From positions 62,001 to 126,000 of the forward strand of contig CALWMV010000001.1 of assembly GCA_944382125.1 (NCBI GenBank): 64,000 bases of DNA, read 5' to 3'. The translations under genes and the position numbers were made by a program. The DNA comes from an uncultured Lachnospiraceae bacterium. Its GTDB lineage: Bacteria > Bacillota > Clostridia > Lachnospirales > Lachnospiraceae. Below, piece after piece: positions 8,619 to 17,215 of the stretch (within the stretch, counting starts at the first letter, position 1; every line of letters starts with the position of its first letter). Below the pieces are notes generated by a model. The model was not told the DNA's origin, did not search any database, and saw only the letters and a program-made list of their open reading frames with translations.

Positions 8619-9191
8619 TTACTCTATTTTGATCCCGTTGAATCTGTTCATGGCCTCGGCCACTCCCTCATCCACTATGCAGAGGGCGGCCTTTGCGGCC
8701 TCTTCACAGGATCTCTGCATGATCTCCATGTCCTCCTTTGAAAATCTTCCCAGCACATGGGTGACCAGACTCTCATGCTCCGCAAGGCCTCCCACTCCTA
8801 TGCGCACCCTGGGAAATCCCTCGGTGCCAAGATGGGCGATGATGCTTTTGATGCCGTTATGGCCTCCTGCCGATCCTGAGCCCCGGACCCGGAGCCTTCC
8901 GCATTCAAAGTTGATATCATCATAAAGGATGATGATGCGGTCCGGCTCTATCTTGTAAAAATTCGCTGCTGCCCGTACGGCTTCTCCGGAATTATTCATA
9001 TATGTCAGAGGCTTAAGGAGCAGAAGCTTCTCTCCCTTATAGGATGAAGTGCCGCAGAGCCCCTTGAACTTCTTATCCCTGACCTCCGTTCCCAGAAGCC
9101 CGGCAAGCTTGTCAAGGGCCATAAAGCCCGTATTATGTCTTGTGGATTCATATTTTTTATCAGGGTTTCCAAGTCCTGCTATAAGATACAT
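8619..9191 (-). CDS. pth: Peptidyl-tRNA hydrolase
   Basis: 190 residues. MYLIAGLGNPDKKYESTRHN holds the conserved Asn and His of the Pth active site, followed by LLKPLTYMNNSGEAV and LYDDINFECGRLRVRGSGSA with GGHNGIKSI. The enzyme frees tRNA from dropped-off peptidyl-tRNA. The frame extends 27 codons upstream to an ATG at 9272, but the extra residues do not fit the family, whose members start directly at the first beta strand; ATG 9191 is chosen. Neither start has a good ribosome site. It is the first gene of the pth-mfd block. Confidence 0.94.
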   Translation of the reverse strand: MYLIAGLGNPDKKYESTRHNTGFMALDKLAGLLGTEVRDKKFKGLCGTSSYKGEKLLLLKPLTYMNNSGEAVRAAANFYKIEPDRIIILYDDINFECGRLRVRGSGSAGGHNGIKSIIAHLGTEGFPRVRIGVGGLAEHESLVTHVLGRFSKEDMEIMQRSCEEAAKAALCIVDEGVAEAMNRFNGIKIE

Positions 9192-9481
9192 GATGCTGCT
9201 TATGCCGGCGATCCATGAAAATGCTCCGGCCTTCCTTTCTTTCGTGTTTTTCAATTTTACAACAGTTGTCATTTTTTAACAACAGGGTTCTTGCAGCCGG
9301 GAGGATGCGATGATTCTTATCTCCCTTTCCTCTCTGATAGTTCCAGATCCATGCCGAAAGATATATATGCTCCTTTGAGGTGATAAGGCATAGCCTCTGC
9401 CTTTGAATCCTTAAAGTCCATGCCGGCAGGCCCTAGCTTTCTTCTGCTTGAATATATCGGGATCATTACTTATTATATGAA

Positions 9482-9590
9482 TCGTACGATATAAAATACG
9501 GCCCGGCAAAACGGGCATTTTCATATCTCAGAGTCGTACGATAAAAATGTTGCCCGCAAAGCGGACTTGTCAAATCTCAAAGTCGTACGG
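9482..9590. repeat. TCGTACGA-spaced direct repeat with internal hairpins
   Basis: The palindrome TCGTACGA (third copy TCGTACGG) starts at 9482, 9534 and 9583, so units are 52 and 49 bp. Each unit continues with an A-rich run, a small hairpin (GCCCG-gcaaaa-CGGGC, then GCCCGC-aaa-GCGG) and a conserved tail (CATATCTCAGAG / CAAATCTCAAAG). The repeat ends 33 bp before the decayed endonuclease gene. The rest of 9192-9481 holds nothing I can recognise. Confidence 0.75.
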
Positions 9591-9622
9591 TAAAGAAACA
9601 ACCTTGTCATGAAAGGATAATA

Positions 9623-10026
9623 ATGAAGATAAACAATAAACAGATGCGTCTGGCTCTCATAGTCCTTATTTTTGTAGTATACGGAATATTTTTGCCATAT
9701 CTGAAGGACATTGAAAACAGCGCAAATGATCCTGCTGCGTCCGAAACATATATTGAAAATGTGGATGAGCTCGGGCGCTGCGGCCCTTCGAAGAGGATCT
9801 CGCCTGGTATCTAAAAGACAGCGATGACAAAGTGCTTTATCGTGTAACTCCTATTTTCTATGGGAATGAGCTCCTGGCAAGAGGCGTACTCATGGAGGCC
9901 CGCTCCGAGGAGGATGGCAGTGACGGCATGGAGTTCTGCATATACTGCTATAATGTCCAGCCTGGAGTAGTCATAGACTATAGGACCGGGGAAAATCATC
10001 TGGATGAAGCCTACTGGGAGGACTGA
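9623..10026 (+). pseudogene. DNA/RNA non-specific endonuclease, internally deleted remnant
   Basis: The first frame (from ATG 9623, ribosome site AAAGGA) encodes a membrane anchor (LALIVLIFVVYGIFLPYL) and reaches DELGRCG, which resembles the start of the secreted Firmicute NucA/EndA-type nuclease domain. It then runs out of frame and stops at 9814. The other frame, open from about 9784, gives PFEEDLAWYLKDSDDK and VLYRVTPIFYGNELLARGV, ending in FCIYCYNVQPGVVIDY, which is the typical C-terminal end of the same family. The middle of the domain, including the catalytic DRGH-type motif, is missing; the joint is at about 9780-9786. So this is a single gene broken by an internal deletion that also shifted the frame. 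Confidence 0.8.
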
Positions 10027-10110
10027 TGGTGAAGGTACTGCCTTTCAGGACTCAGACTGCAGTACAAAACTTCAACAGCCTCCAATGACAGAAACCATAG
10101 AACAGTCAAA

Positions 10111-10132
10111 ACGGCGCCCCCGAAGGCGCCGT
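10111..10132 (-). terminator. Terminator of the RpiR/ABC/MBL operon
   Basis: ACGGCGCC-cccgaa-GGCGCCGT, followed on the minus strand by TTTTG. It lies 26 bp beyond the MBL gene stop codon and can also end the remnant gene on the plus strand. Confidence 0.85.
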
Positions 10133-10158
10133 TGATTCTGTCCTGATCTTTCAAGGCC

Positions 10159-11268
10159 TCAGAATATCATGCTCTCTCCTCTTTTCATGGAGTGGATACG
10201 GCTGCAAAGCTCTTCTGCCTCATTCTCATCCCTTCCCATTTCCTTCATGAGCTCTTTAGCTGCAGGCAGACAGTCCTCCGGCCTGATCTCCTTCTGGCAG
10301 TGATTGAACACCACCTTTCTGAAATCATTTGCAGCACATAGCTTAAGGGCCTCCCTGGCATCAGGATGTACCGGATACCTCAGCATCTCTGCCCTTCCTT
10401 CTTTCAGGAGTCTGAAGGCCTCTGTATCCTCGTATACATGTCCAGTAAATACTACCTTCCCCCCATGAGAAAGGACATACTCCGAAAGTCTTCTGCTTTC
10501 CTTCTTCTTAAGCTGGGGATCCGGCAATACCATTATCCCGAAGTGATCCTTTTTCATGTCGTCATATGTTCTGCTTCCAATGCCCATCTTCCTGAGCATC
10601 TCGTCTGCGATCAGCTTGAGCTCCGCTCCCCTTCCATTATAAGGAGCAGGAAGCAGAAGCTGCCTCCCCTCCCTAAGGCACTCAGCCATAAGCTTTCTGA
10701 GAGCCCTTAGCTGTTCTGCGGGATCCATGATCTCAGTCCCATAGGCACAGTCAATGATTGCAGCATCAGCATATATGTCCTTCGGTGTATCCCAGGGATA
10801 ACAGGAAGACTCTCCTTTGTAATCACCGGAAAAGAATATCCTCTTATCTTCAAAGCTGAACTGATACCAGAGGGCCCCTCTGCAGTGTCCGCTCCTTCCG
10901 AAGCTAACATAAAGCCCCTCATCTATCCGTATCTCCCCGCAGGAGTCCTCCATAGCCGTTATATCCGCTGCATTCTGCAAAGCCAGACCATCCCTGTTTC
11001 TGATCACATCCAGTGTCGGAGCCGAAGCATATATCCTGCCGGAAAACCCCTGTCTGAAAAGCCAGCTTAGAGCCCCCACATGATCCCTGTGGCTGTGGCT
11101 TAGAAATATATATCTTATCTTCTCTATGTCCTCTTTGAGGAGACTGGGCAGCTGCGGAGTATTTCCAAGGCCTTCTCCGCAGTCAAGCAAAAGGTAATAC
11201 CTGCTTCCCCTTATCAGAAAGCAGTTGCATCCATGCTCTCTGCAGCCTCCCGCTATATAGAGTTCCAT
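10159..11268 (-). CDS. Metallo-beta-lactamase fold hydrolase (beta-CASP-like)
   Basis: 369 residues. The metal-binding motif is IFLSHSHRDHVGALSWL (about residues 53-69), followed by RIFFSGDYKGESS with a second-shell Asp, and further by KVVFTGHVYEDTEAF and FNHCQKEIRPEDC, which fits MBL proteins of the RNA-nuclease/beta-CASP branch or related small-molecule hydrolases. The substrate is unknown. Ribosome site GGAGG sits inside the end of the preceding TIM-barrel gene, whose stop is 1 nt upstream, so the two are translated together. As the last gene of an RpiR-controlled transporter operon it may act on the imported compound rather than on RNA; this is inference. Confidence 0.8.
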   Translation of the reverse strand: MELYIAGGCREHGCNCFLIRGSRYYLLLDCGEGLGNTPQLPSLLKEDIEKIRYIFLSHSHRDHVGALSWLFRQGFSGRIYASAPTLDVIRNRDGLALQNAADITAMEDSCGEIRIDEGLYVSFGRSGHCRGALWYQFSFEDKRIFFSGDYKGESSCYPWDTPKDIYADAAIIDCAYGTEIMDPAEQLRALRKLMAECLREGRQLLLPAPYNGRGAELKLIADEMLRKMGIGSRTYDDMKKDHFGIMVLPDPQLKKKESRRLSEYVLSHGGKVVFTGHVYEDTEAFRLLKEGRAEMLRYPVHPDAREALKLCAANDFRKVVFNHCQKEIRPEDCLPAAKELMKEMGRDENEAEELCSRIHSMKRGESMIF

Positions 11269-11269
11269 A

Positions 11270-12067
11270 TCAGCCTCCTGCTCCTCTGACTTCTCTCCAC
11301 GAGGCCTTCAATATCTCAAGATTGGCCCTCGCTGCAGAAAGTCCAAGATCATCCTTGGCTTCGACTGCCACGGTGCCGTCATAACCATGATCCATAAGCA
11401 TCCTCAGGCATCCGCTTACGGAAAGCTCACCCTCCGGATCCATTAGGCTGTGATGGGGAGAGCCCTTTACATACTGACTTATGTGCACGTTCATGATCCT
11501 GGATCTGAGGCCTGTAATATCCATATCCGGATCCACGGTAAAAAGATGGGCAAGGTCCAAGGTCATGCCAGTATAGCTGTTTCTTTCCCCTATAAGCTTA
11601 TCCAGCAGCCTGATGGAGGTATAGACCTCCTTTGCCCTCTGCTCCATATTTTCAAAGCCCACATTTATTCTGAATTCCCCTGCTAGATCCGAGATTATGC
11701 CGCAGGCCTCCTGCATCCAGGAAAGCTGCCTTTCCCTGTTTTCCCTCATGGATGAAAGCCTTCCGGGATGGACGGTGACGGACATGGCTCCTACCGCTGC
11801 CGCGGATCTGATGGTATCCAGGACCTGCGAAATGGATTCCCTTCTTATGCCTGAATTGCTGGAGCTCAGATTGATGTCGCCGCTTGGAGCATGGACCGAT
11901 ATCAGAAGGCCGAGCCTTTCTGCCTCATTCCTTACGAGCTTTTCCCAGGCCTCTCCTCCGGGGGCATCATAGATCTGGATCTCGGCTCCGTCATAGCCTG
12001 CCTCTTTTGCAAGCTCCAGCCCTTCCCGAAGATCCTTCCCTCTGGGTGTCTTAAGCATCCACTTCAT
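11270..12067 (-). CDS. Sugar phosphate isomerase/epimerase-like TIM-barrel protein
   Basis: About 265 residues starting at the ATG 12067, which has a GAGGAGG ribosome site and overlaps the end of the ABC ATPase gene by 17 bp. Features of the AP-endonuclease-2/IolE-type barrel are seen: GYDGAEIQIYDAPGG, ISVHAPSGDINLSSS, VTVHPGRLSS, VGFENMEQRAKEVY, MTLDLAHLFTVDPD and DGTVAVEAKDDLG. His, Glu and Asp residues are in positions that normally bind a divalent metal. Such proteins isomerise or dehydrate sugars and inositols. Encoded with an importer and an RpiR regulator, it probably works on a sugar or sugar phosphate. Confidence 0.85.
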   Translation of the reverse strand: MKWMLKTPRGKDLREGLELAKEAGYDGAEIQIYDAPGGEAWEKLVRNEAERLGLLISVHAPSGDINLSSSNSGIRRESISQVLDTIRSAAAVGAMSVTVHPGRLSSMRENRERQLSWMQEACGIISDLAGEFRINVGFENMEQRAKEVYTSIRLLDKLIGERNSYTGMTLDLAHLFTVDPDMDITGLRSRIMNVHISQYVKGSPHHSLMDPEGELSVSGCLRMLMDHGYDGTVAVEAKDDLGLSAARANLEILKASWREVRGAGG

Positions 12068-13064
12068 GCATTTCCTCCTCAAAATCCACCTGTCTGTCCC
12101 AGCTGAGCAGGGCATCCTCACCCACTGACAAAGGCAAAGCATTGGGAGTCTCCACGCTTATCTCTCCCTTTTCAGTGTCAAAGAAGTATTCGTTCCTGCT
12201 TCCTTCAAATATGTATCTTCCGAGATTTCCCTTTATGCTGTGGGATCCGGGCTTCGCTTCCGTATCTCCAGGCCTTATCACTGATATATATTCGGGACGT
12301 ATGCCTATGGTCCTTCCATCTTTTCGGATAAAATTCATCCTGCCAACAAAGTTTGCGGTAAATATAGTCCTGGGCTGATGATATATCTCCTCTGGAGTCC
12401 CTATCTGCTCTGTATTGCCGTTACTGAGCACTACTATCCTGTCCGACATCTGCAGAGCCTCGCTCTGGTCATGGGTCACATAGATGACGGTCACCCCTGT
12501 CCTCTTCTGTATATCCATGATCTCTTCCTTCATCTTCTGACGAAGCTGCACATCCAGATTGGAAAGAGGCTCGTCAAGAAGCAGCACCGAGGGCTCCATG
12601 ACAAGGCCCCTCGCAAGGGCTACTCTCTGCTGCTGTCCTCCTGAAAGGGACCAGGGATAGTCCTTTTCCCTGTTTTCAAGCCCTACCTGCCGAAGTATGG
12701 CCATGGTCCTTTCCCTCTGTTCCTCATTAGGAAGCTTCTTTATCTTAAGGGGATAGGCCACATTTTCATATACGGTCATATGGGGCCATACGGCATAGGA
12801 CTGGAAGACCATGCCGAGGTTGCGCTTTCCGGTTTTGACATAGATATTTTTCTCAGATGAAAATACCGTCTTCCCGTCTATTATTATCTCACCCTCCGTA
12901 GGATCTATAAAGCCAGCGACCATACGGAGCAGAGTGGTCTTTCCGCAGCCGGAGGGTCCCAGAAGAGAGATGAATTCTCCCCTGTCTATGCTCAGGTCAA
13001 AATTTTTTATTACTTCCTTTTCTCCGAAGCTTTTGCTGATATTTTTAAGCTCTATATATGACAT
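12051..13064 (-). CDS. ABC transporter ATP-binding protein, FbpC/PotA/AfuC type
   Basis: 337 residues. Walker A GPSGCGKTTLL, signature LSGGQQQRVALARGL and Walker B VLLLDEPLSNLD are intact. The C-terminal 110 residues hold a regulatory TOBE domain (GIRPEYISVIRPGD), as in transporters for ferric iron, polyamines, spermidine and sugar phosphates. It pairs with the fused permease just upstream (14 bp gap). Sequence alone does not separate ferric from sugar-phosphate transport. Confidence 0.92.
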   Translation of the reverse strand: MSYIELKNISKSFGEKEVIKNFDLSIDRGEFISLLGPSGCGKTTLLRMVAGFIDPTEGEIIIDGKTVFSSEKNIYVKTGKRNLGMVFQSYAVWPHMTVYENVAYPLKIKKLPNEEQRERTMAILRQVGLENREKDYPWSLSGGQQQRVALARGLVMEPSVLLLDEPLSNLDVQLRQKMKEEIMDIQKRTGVTVIYVTHDQSEALQMSDRIVVLSNGNTEQIGTPEEIYHQPRTIFTANFVGRMNFIRKDGRTIGIRPEYISVIRPGDTEAKPGSHSIKGNLGRYIFEGSRNEYFFDTEKGEISVETPNALPLSVGEDALLSWDRQVDFEEEMHEVDA

Positions 13065-13078
13065 GCCTTAACTTCTCC

Positions 13079-14752
13079 TTATCCGACTGTTCCTTTTATA
13101 TGAAATACCTTGCCCACAAATATATTAACCGCGGCGATCATGGCTATGATCAGTACGCTTAAGGCACATGAGGCAGTATAATTGCCCGCATCCTGCAGGG
13201 TAAATATGGCCGTGGCCAGGGTCTCGTTGCCCGAAGACCAGAGAAAGATGGAAAGAGTCAGCTCTCTCAGGCAGGGAATGAAGATCAGGAACCAGGAAGT
13301 ACCTATGCTTTCTTTTATCAGAGGTATCACTATACTGGTCATTATCTTCGGAAGCTCAGCTCCCGAGATCACCGCCGCTTCCTCCAGCGAACGGTTTATC
13401 TGATACATGCTTCCTGAGATGGTCCTGAAGGCCTGGGTAGTATAGTTCGCCACATAGGCTATCAATATGATCCATATGGTGTTATAGATACTGAACCCAA
13501 GCACGGGGATGGGCCTCAGCCAGGCAAGGATGATGGCTATAGCCATGACGGTGCCAGGGATGGCTGCAGGCATAGAGATCACGAACTCCAGGATACCGCT
13601 GGCCTTTGATCTCGCCATGACGCAGAGATAGGCCACCAGGAAGCCTATGGCAACCGATATGAAGGCAGCAGTAAAGGCAAGGAACAGGCTGTTCTGCATG
13701 GCTCTCTGGAAGAGAGGCATATTGAGTACCGTAGCATAATTTTTAAGGCTGAAATTCTCGATGCTGAAGGGAAGTCCGTAGGCCTTTGTAAGTGAGGTGG
13801 CAAGGATGGAGAGTATGGGGCAGAAGCTTATGGCCATGCCATAAAGGCTCCAAACTATCCCCATGGGGATCCTCCATCTTCCAAGCTCATTCGGTGCTGC
13901 CTTCTCGGACTTACCGGTTATAAGGGTAAATTCCTTTCCCTTGAGCATCCTGTCCTTTGCAGTCAGGGTCAGTACCGTAATGATGACAAGGACAGTGGAA
14001 AGGGATGCAGCTACCTCCATGTTATTTGCCATCGAGAAATCCTCCAGCACCTGTCTGATCCTGGTCGTAAGGGTGTAGTACGAAACATGGAAGCCCAGCA
14101 CGGAAGGGACTCCGTAATTGGACATATTTGCAACGAATACCAGTATCATTGCCGAGAAGATGGAAGGCTTCAGCACCGGCATGACTATGTCCTTAAATAT
14201 CTGAAAAGGAGAAGCTCCTGTTATGACGGCAGCTTCTTCAAGGGAGGACTGGATCTTTTCAAAATTGCTCCTCATGACCATATATACCATTGCAGAGCTG
14301 CTCAGGGTAAATACAAGTATTATCCCGCCCTGTCCGTATATATTGATTATCGTATCCGTGGATCCGGTCAATGCCTGATAAAGCTTATTGACAGTGCCTA
14401 CAGGTCCAAGTATCTGTCTCCAGGCCATGGCCATGATAAAGGGAGGAATGAAAAAGTTAAAAAGAAAGAGACTGTGTACCAGCTTTTTGAATGCCATGTC
14501 TGTGCGGACGGTAAAATAGGCGGCTCCGCAGCCTATGATGGTGGCAAGCACAGTGGACGAAGCGGAAACTATAAGGCTGTGCATAAGAGCCTTATAATTG
14601 CTGCTGTCAAAAAAAGCCTCTTTATAATTTTCAAGGCTCAATGCCCCGTCAAGGGTGAAGCTCCTGATTATTATGATAAATACCGGATATCCTATAAGTA
14701 CTGCCAGCAGCAGAGCCGCCAGCAGTACCATACCTTTGTTTGTCCTGTTCAT
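13079..14752 (-). CDS. ABC transporter permease, duplicated FbpB/AfuB type
   Basis: 557 residues, two tandem BPD_transp_1 modules of about six transmembrane helices each. EAA loops appear at about residues 188-205 (SLEEAAVITGASPFQIFKDI) and 455-475 (SLEEAAVISGAELPKIMTSI). This single-chain double permease is typical of ferric (FbpB) and hexose-phosphate (AfuB) importers. It lies between the substrate-binding and ATPase genes and shares their operon. Confidence 0.92.
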   Translation of the reverse strand: MNRTNKGMVLLAALLLAVLIGYPVFIIIIRSFTLDGALSLENYKEAFFDSSNYKALMHSLIVSASSTVLATIIGCGAAYFTVRTDMAFKKLVHSLFLFNFFIPPFIMAMAWRQILGPVGTVNKLYQALTGSTDTIINIYGQGGIILVFTLSSSAMVYMVMRSNFEKIQSSLEEAAVITGASPFQIFKDIVMPVLKPSIFSAMILVFVANMSNYGVPSVLGFHVSYYTLTTRIRQVLEDFSMANNMEVAASLSTVLVIITVLTLTAKDRMLKGKEFTLITGKSEKAAPNELGRWRIPMGIVWSLYGMAISFCPILSILATSLTKAYGLPFSIENFSLKNYATVLNMPLFQRAMQNSLFLAFTAAFISVAIGFLVAYLCVMARSKASGILEFVISMPAAIPGTVMAIAIILAWLRPIPVLGFSIYNTIWIILIAYVANYTTQAFRTISGSMYQINRSLEEAAVISGAELPKIMTSIVIPLIKESIGTSWFLIFIPCLRELTLSIFLWSSGNETLATAIFTLQDAGNYTASCALSVLIIAMIAAVNIFVGKVFHIKGTVG

Positions 14753-14784
14753 TTTTTCTACCGTTATATCTTATGATCTTGGGA

Positions 14785-15882
14785 TCATTCTCCGAAAAGC
14801 TGGTTGAACTGATCCTTGATCTCTGCTGAATTCTCAGAGATATATGTCATGTCAGAGGGCATAAGCTTAAGGGTATCAAGGGAAAGGACTCCCTCGGGCA
14901 CCTCGATGCCGCTTCTTGCAGGTGTGGTATTGAGAGAAGCCAGGAGCTCCTGTCCCTCCTCTGAAAGCACATAGTCTATGAATGCCTTTGCATTGTCCTC
15001 ATTGGAGCAGCCATTGACCAGAGCTATGGGTGAAGCGACTGCTATGGCTCCTTCCTCAGGTATCACAAAATCCACGGGGGATCCCTGGTTCTTCATATCA
15101 GTTACCATATAGTCAAGGACTGCACCTGCGAGGATCTCACCGCTTGCTATACGCTGAAGCACATCATTATTGGCCTTGAATTGCATGCCGCCATTGGCCT
15201 TGAAATCCTCAAAATACTTCCATCCGAAATCGGGATTGGATACCATAGTGCCTATGAACTGGAAAGCTGATCCGCTGCTGGAGCTGGGCACTCCGGCCTT
15301 TCCGGAAAGCTCAGGCGAATTGAGATCATTCCATGAGCTTGGAGCCTCTATCTGAGTATTATAAGCCAGCACCATATTTATGACCCTCGATCCGTAGTAA
15401 TAGCCTTCCGCATCCTTGAGTTCATCAGCTATAAACTCTCCCTCGGGCGACTCATACTTTGCAAGCAGGTCTACGTCCTTCAAACTGTCCGCAGAAGAAA
15501 AGTCAGCAACCCATACAACATCGCTGCTCATCTGTCCTGCTTCCTTCTCGGTCTTCATCTTTGTAAGGACCTCACCGCTGGTAGCCCTGTATACATTGAC
15601 AGTGATATCCGGATACTTCTCCTGGAAAGCCCTCTGGAAGGTGTCTGCCATATCCTGAGGAACTGAGGTATAGATGGTAAGCTCCCCTGAAAGCTCCTTG
15701 TCCTCTGAAGCAGCCTCCTCTCCTGCGGTCTCCGACGAAGCTGCCTCTTCAGTCTGAGCTGCCTCAGTCTCTGCTGCTGTCTGTGCTGCAGTGGTCTCAG
15801 TCTCTGCAGATGCTCCGCAGCCTGCAAGCATGAGCACTGACAATGCTGCTGCCGCTGCCTTTACATAGATCCCTCTTTTCAT
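14785..15882 (-). CDS. Extracellular solute-binding lipoprotein of the ABC importer
   Basis: 365 residues from ATG 15882, chosen because GGAGG lies 8 bases before it; the longer frame has no such site. A signal peptide with lipobox LAGC is followed by a Glu/Ala/Thr-rich spacer and a class-II solute-binding fold beginning ELSGELTIYTSVPQDMADTF. It resembles FutA/AfuA/PhnS-like proteins (SGKAGVPSSSSGSAFQFIGT, NEDNAKAFIDYVLSEEGQEL). In this clade the ligand may be ferric iron, thiamine, a phosphonate or a sugar phosphate. The RpiR gene next to it points to a sugar phosphate or related phosphorylated compound. Confidence 0.9.
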   Translation of the reverse strand: MKRGIYVKAAAAALSVLMLAGCGASAETETTAAQTAAETEAAQTEEAASSETAGEEAASEDKELSGELTIYTSVPQDMADTFQRAFQEKYPDITVNVYRATSGEVLTKMKTEKEAGQMSSDVVWVADFSSADSLKDVDLLAKYESPEGEFIADELKDAEGYYYGSRVINMVLAYNTQIEAPSSWNDLNSPELSGKAGVPSSSSGSAFQFIGTMVSNPDFGWKYFEDFKANGGMQFKANNDVLQRIASGEILAGAVLDYMVTDMKNQGSPVDFVIPEEGAIAVASPIALVNGCSNEDNAKAFIDYVLSEEGQELLASLNTTPARSGIEVPEGVLSLDTLKLMPSDMTYISENSAEIKDQFNQLFGE

Positions 15883-15937
15883 CTTTTTCTCCTCCATTCT
15901 GATCTTTTCTTTATCTTTCATTTTCTATCTATTCGAT

Positions 15938-16846
15938 TCAGCCCTGCGCATCAGGCCTCCTGCCAAGCCGTTTATTAAGCTTCTCAAGCTCGCCTGCTGT
16001 GCGTATGGCCTTATCTTTACGTTTTTCAAGCACCTGCCTGACCAGGATATTGCATACGGACATCGGATAAGCCAGGGAATTCCATTCTCCCTGAGGTCCT
16101 CTCCTTACAGGTATCAGTATCTCTGATTTCCTTGATATATAGGATGTGGGGCTTTCCGCCATGCCTATGATGCCCGCTTCCTTTTCCACGGCATGATCTA
16201 TCGCTATCTCTATCTCCGGGTAGGTCTTTCTGAAGCCTATGCTTATAAGAAGGTCCCTTTTGCCGAGAAATACCAGCCTCTCCATAAATTCGCTTCCGCC
16301 TGTCGTAAGCTTCCGGTTCCTTATGCCCATCCAGCTGAATCTGTAGCACAGAAACTCCGCAAGGGATCTGGCACTGCCAAGCCCGGCCACATAAACGCAG
16401 GAGGCTTTGCATATCTTCTCCGCTGCATCAAGGATAAGCTGCTCGCTTAGCTCAGCTGCTTCTTCTTCCATAGTACCGGCATCCCGCTTTACGGCATTAC
16501 CAACAAAGCCTGAGGCGGTCTCGATAACTGCGGTATGCCTCATCTTATCCACCGTGTCTATGCGCCTGAGCATGTCCTTTCGAAGCACATCCTGAAACTC
16601 CGAAAAAGAGGAAAAACCAAGCTGCCTTGCAAATCTTGAGACCGTAGCCGCGGAAACTTCATTTCTCTCTGCTATCTCCCTTACGGACATGACAGCGGTC
16701 TCTTCCTTGCTGTTAAGTATGCTCTCAAGAAGCCTGGACTGGGAAGGGCTCAGACTGCTGCTCCTGTCTCTTATGCAGCTTTCAAAGCTTCTGTCCTCTA
16801 TGCGGTTTTCAAAGCTTCCATCTTTTGCAGTTCCTGCAGCCTTCAT
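15938..16846 (-). CDS. MurR/RpiR family transcriptional regulator
   Basis: 302 residues. After a variable N-terminus (a short repeated pattern RSFES) comes an HTH_6 domain: MSVREIAERNEVSAATVSRF and ARQLGFSSFSEFQDVLRKD. The C-terminal SIS domain (CKASCVYVAGLGSARSLAEF, LLISIGFRKTYPEIEIAIDH) binds phosphorylated sugars in this family. It is the first gene of the operon, 55 bp before the binding protein, and probably controls its own operon. ATG 16846 has AAAGGG at suitable distance. Confidence 0.9.
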   Translation of the reverse strand: MKAAGTAKDGSFENRIEDRSFESCIRDRSSSLSPSQSRLLESILNSKEETAVMSVREIAERNEVSAATVSRFARQLGFSSFSEFQDVLRKDMLRRIDTVDKMRHTAVIETASGFVGNAVKRDAGTMEEEAAELSEQLILDAAEKICKASCVYVAGLGSARSLAEFLCYRFSWMGIRNRKLTTGGSEFMERLVFLGKRDLLISIGFRKTYPEIEIAIDHAVEKEAGIIGMAESPTSYISRKSEILIPVRRGPQGEWNSLAYPMSVCNILVRQVLEKRKDKAIRTAGELEKLNKRLGRRPDAQG

Positions 16847-17078
16847 GTCATACCCTTTCTCACATAGCAGCGAAAACTGTTTATGAAAATGTTATTTCAT
16901 ATTTCCCCTGTTTCTGTAATTTTTGTTACATGAATATTATAGGTATGGCTCCGTAAAATATTCCCTCAGCTTTATGTAAAGCTTCTGCAAAGTCCTGTAA
17001 AATCTCCGGTTTTGCATGATCCTGCGGCTCTTCGCCAAAAATTTCTGATCATGAACAAGGATAAAGTGATTGTTTTTA

Positions 17079-17108
17079 TTGCTAAGGCAAATATATCTGG
17101 TTTATAAT
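17079..17108 (+). promoter_or_regulatory. Promoter of the malY/patB-like gene
   Basis: TTGCTA (17079-17084), 18 bp spacer, TATAAT (17103-17108). The 369-bp divergent region 16847-17215 between the RpiR gene and the lyase holds this promoter; the RpiR promoter, which must lie in its left part, could not be assigned firmly. Confidence 0.65.
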
Positions 17109-17215
17109 TTTCTCATCAGAAATCATCCGGGGATCCGGAAGAAAGGGATATTTCCTCAAGAAGAGCTTTATATTTCTTCTAATATATAAAGTTCTGAGAC
17201 GGATAAGGTTCTATA

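Noticed and set aside
12051..16846. Annotation of the ABC importer as ferric iron uptake.
   Set aside because: Not excluded, but the RpiR regulator and isomerase neighbours fit a phosphorylated sugar better, so no iron-specific call is made.
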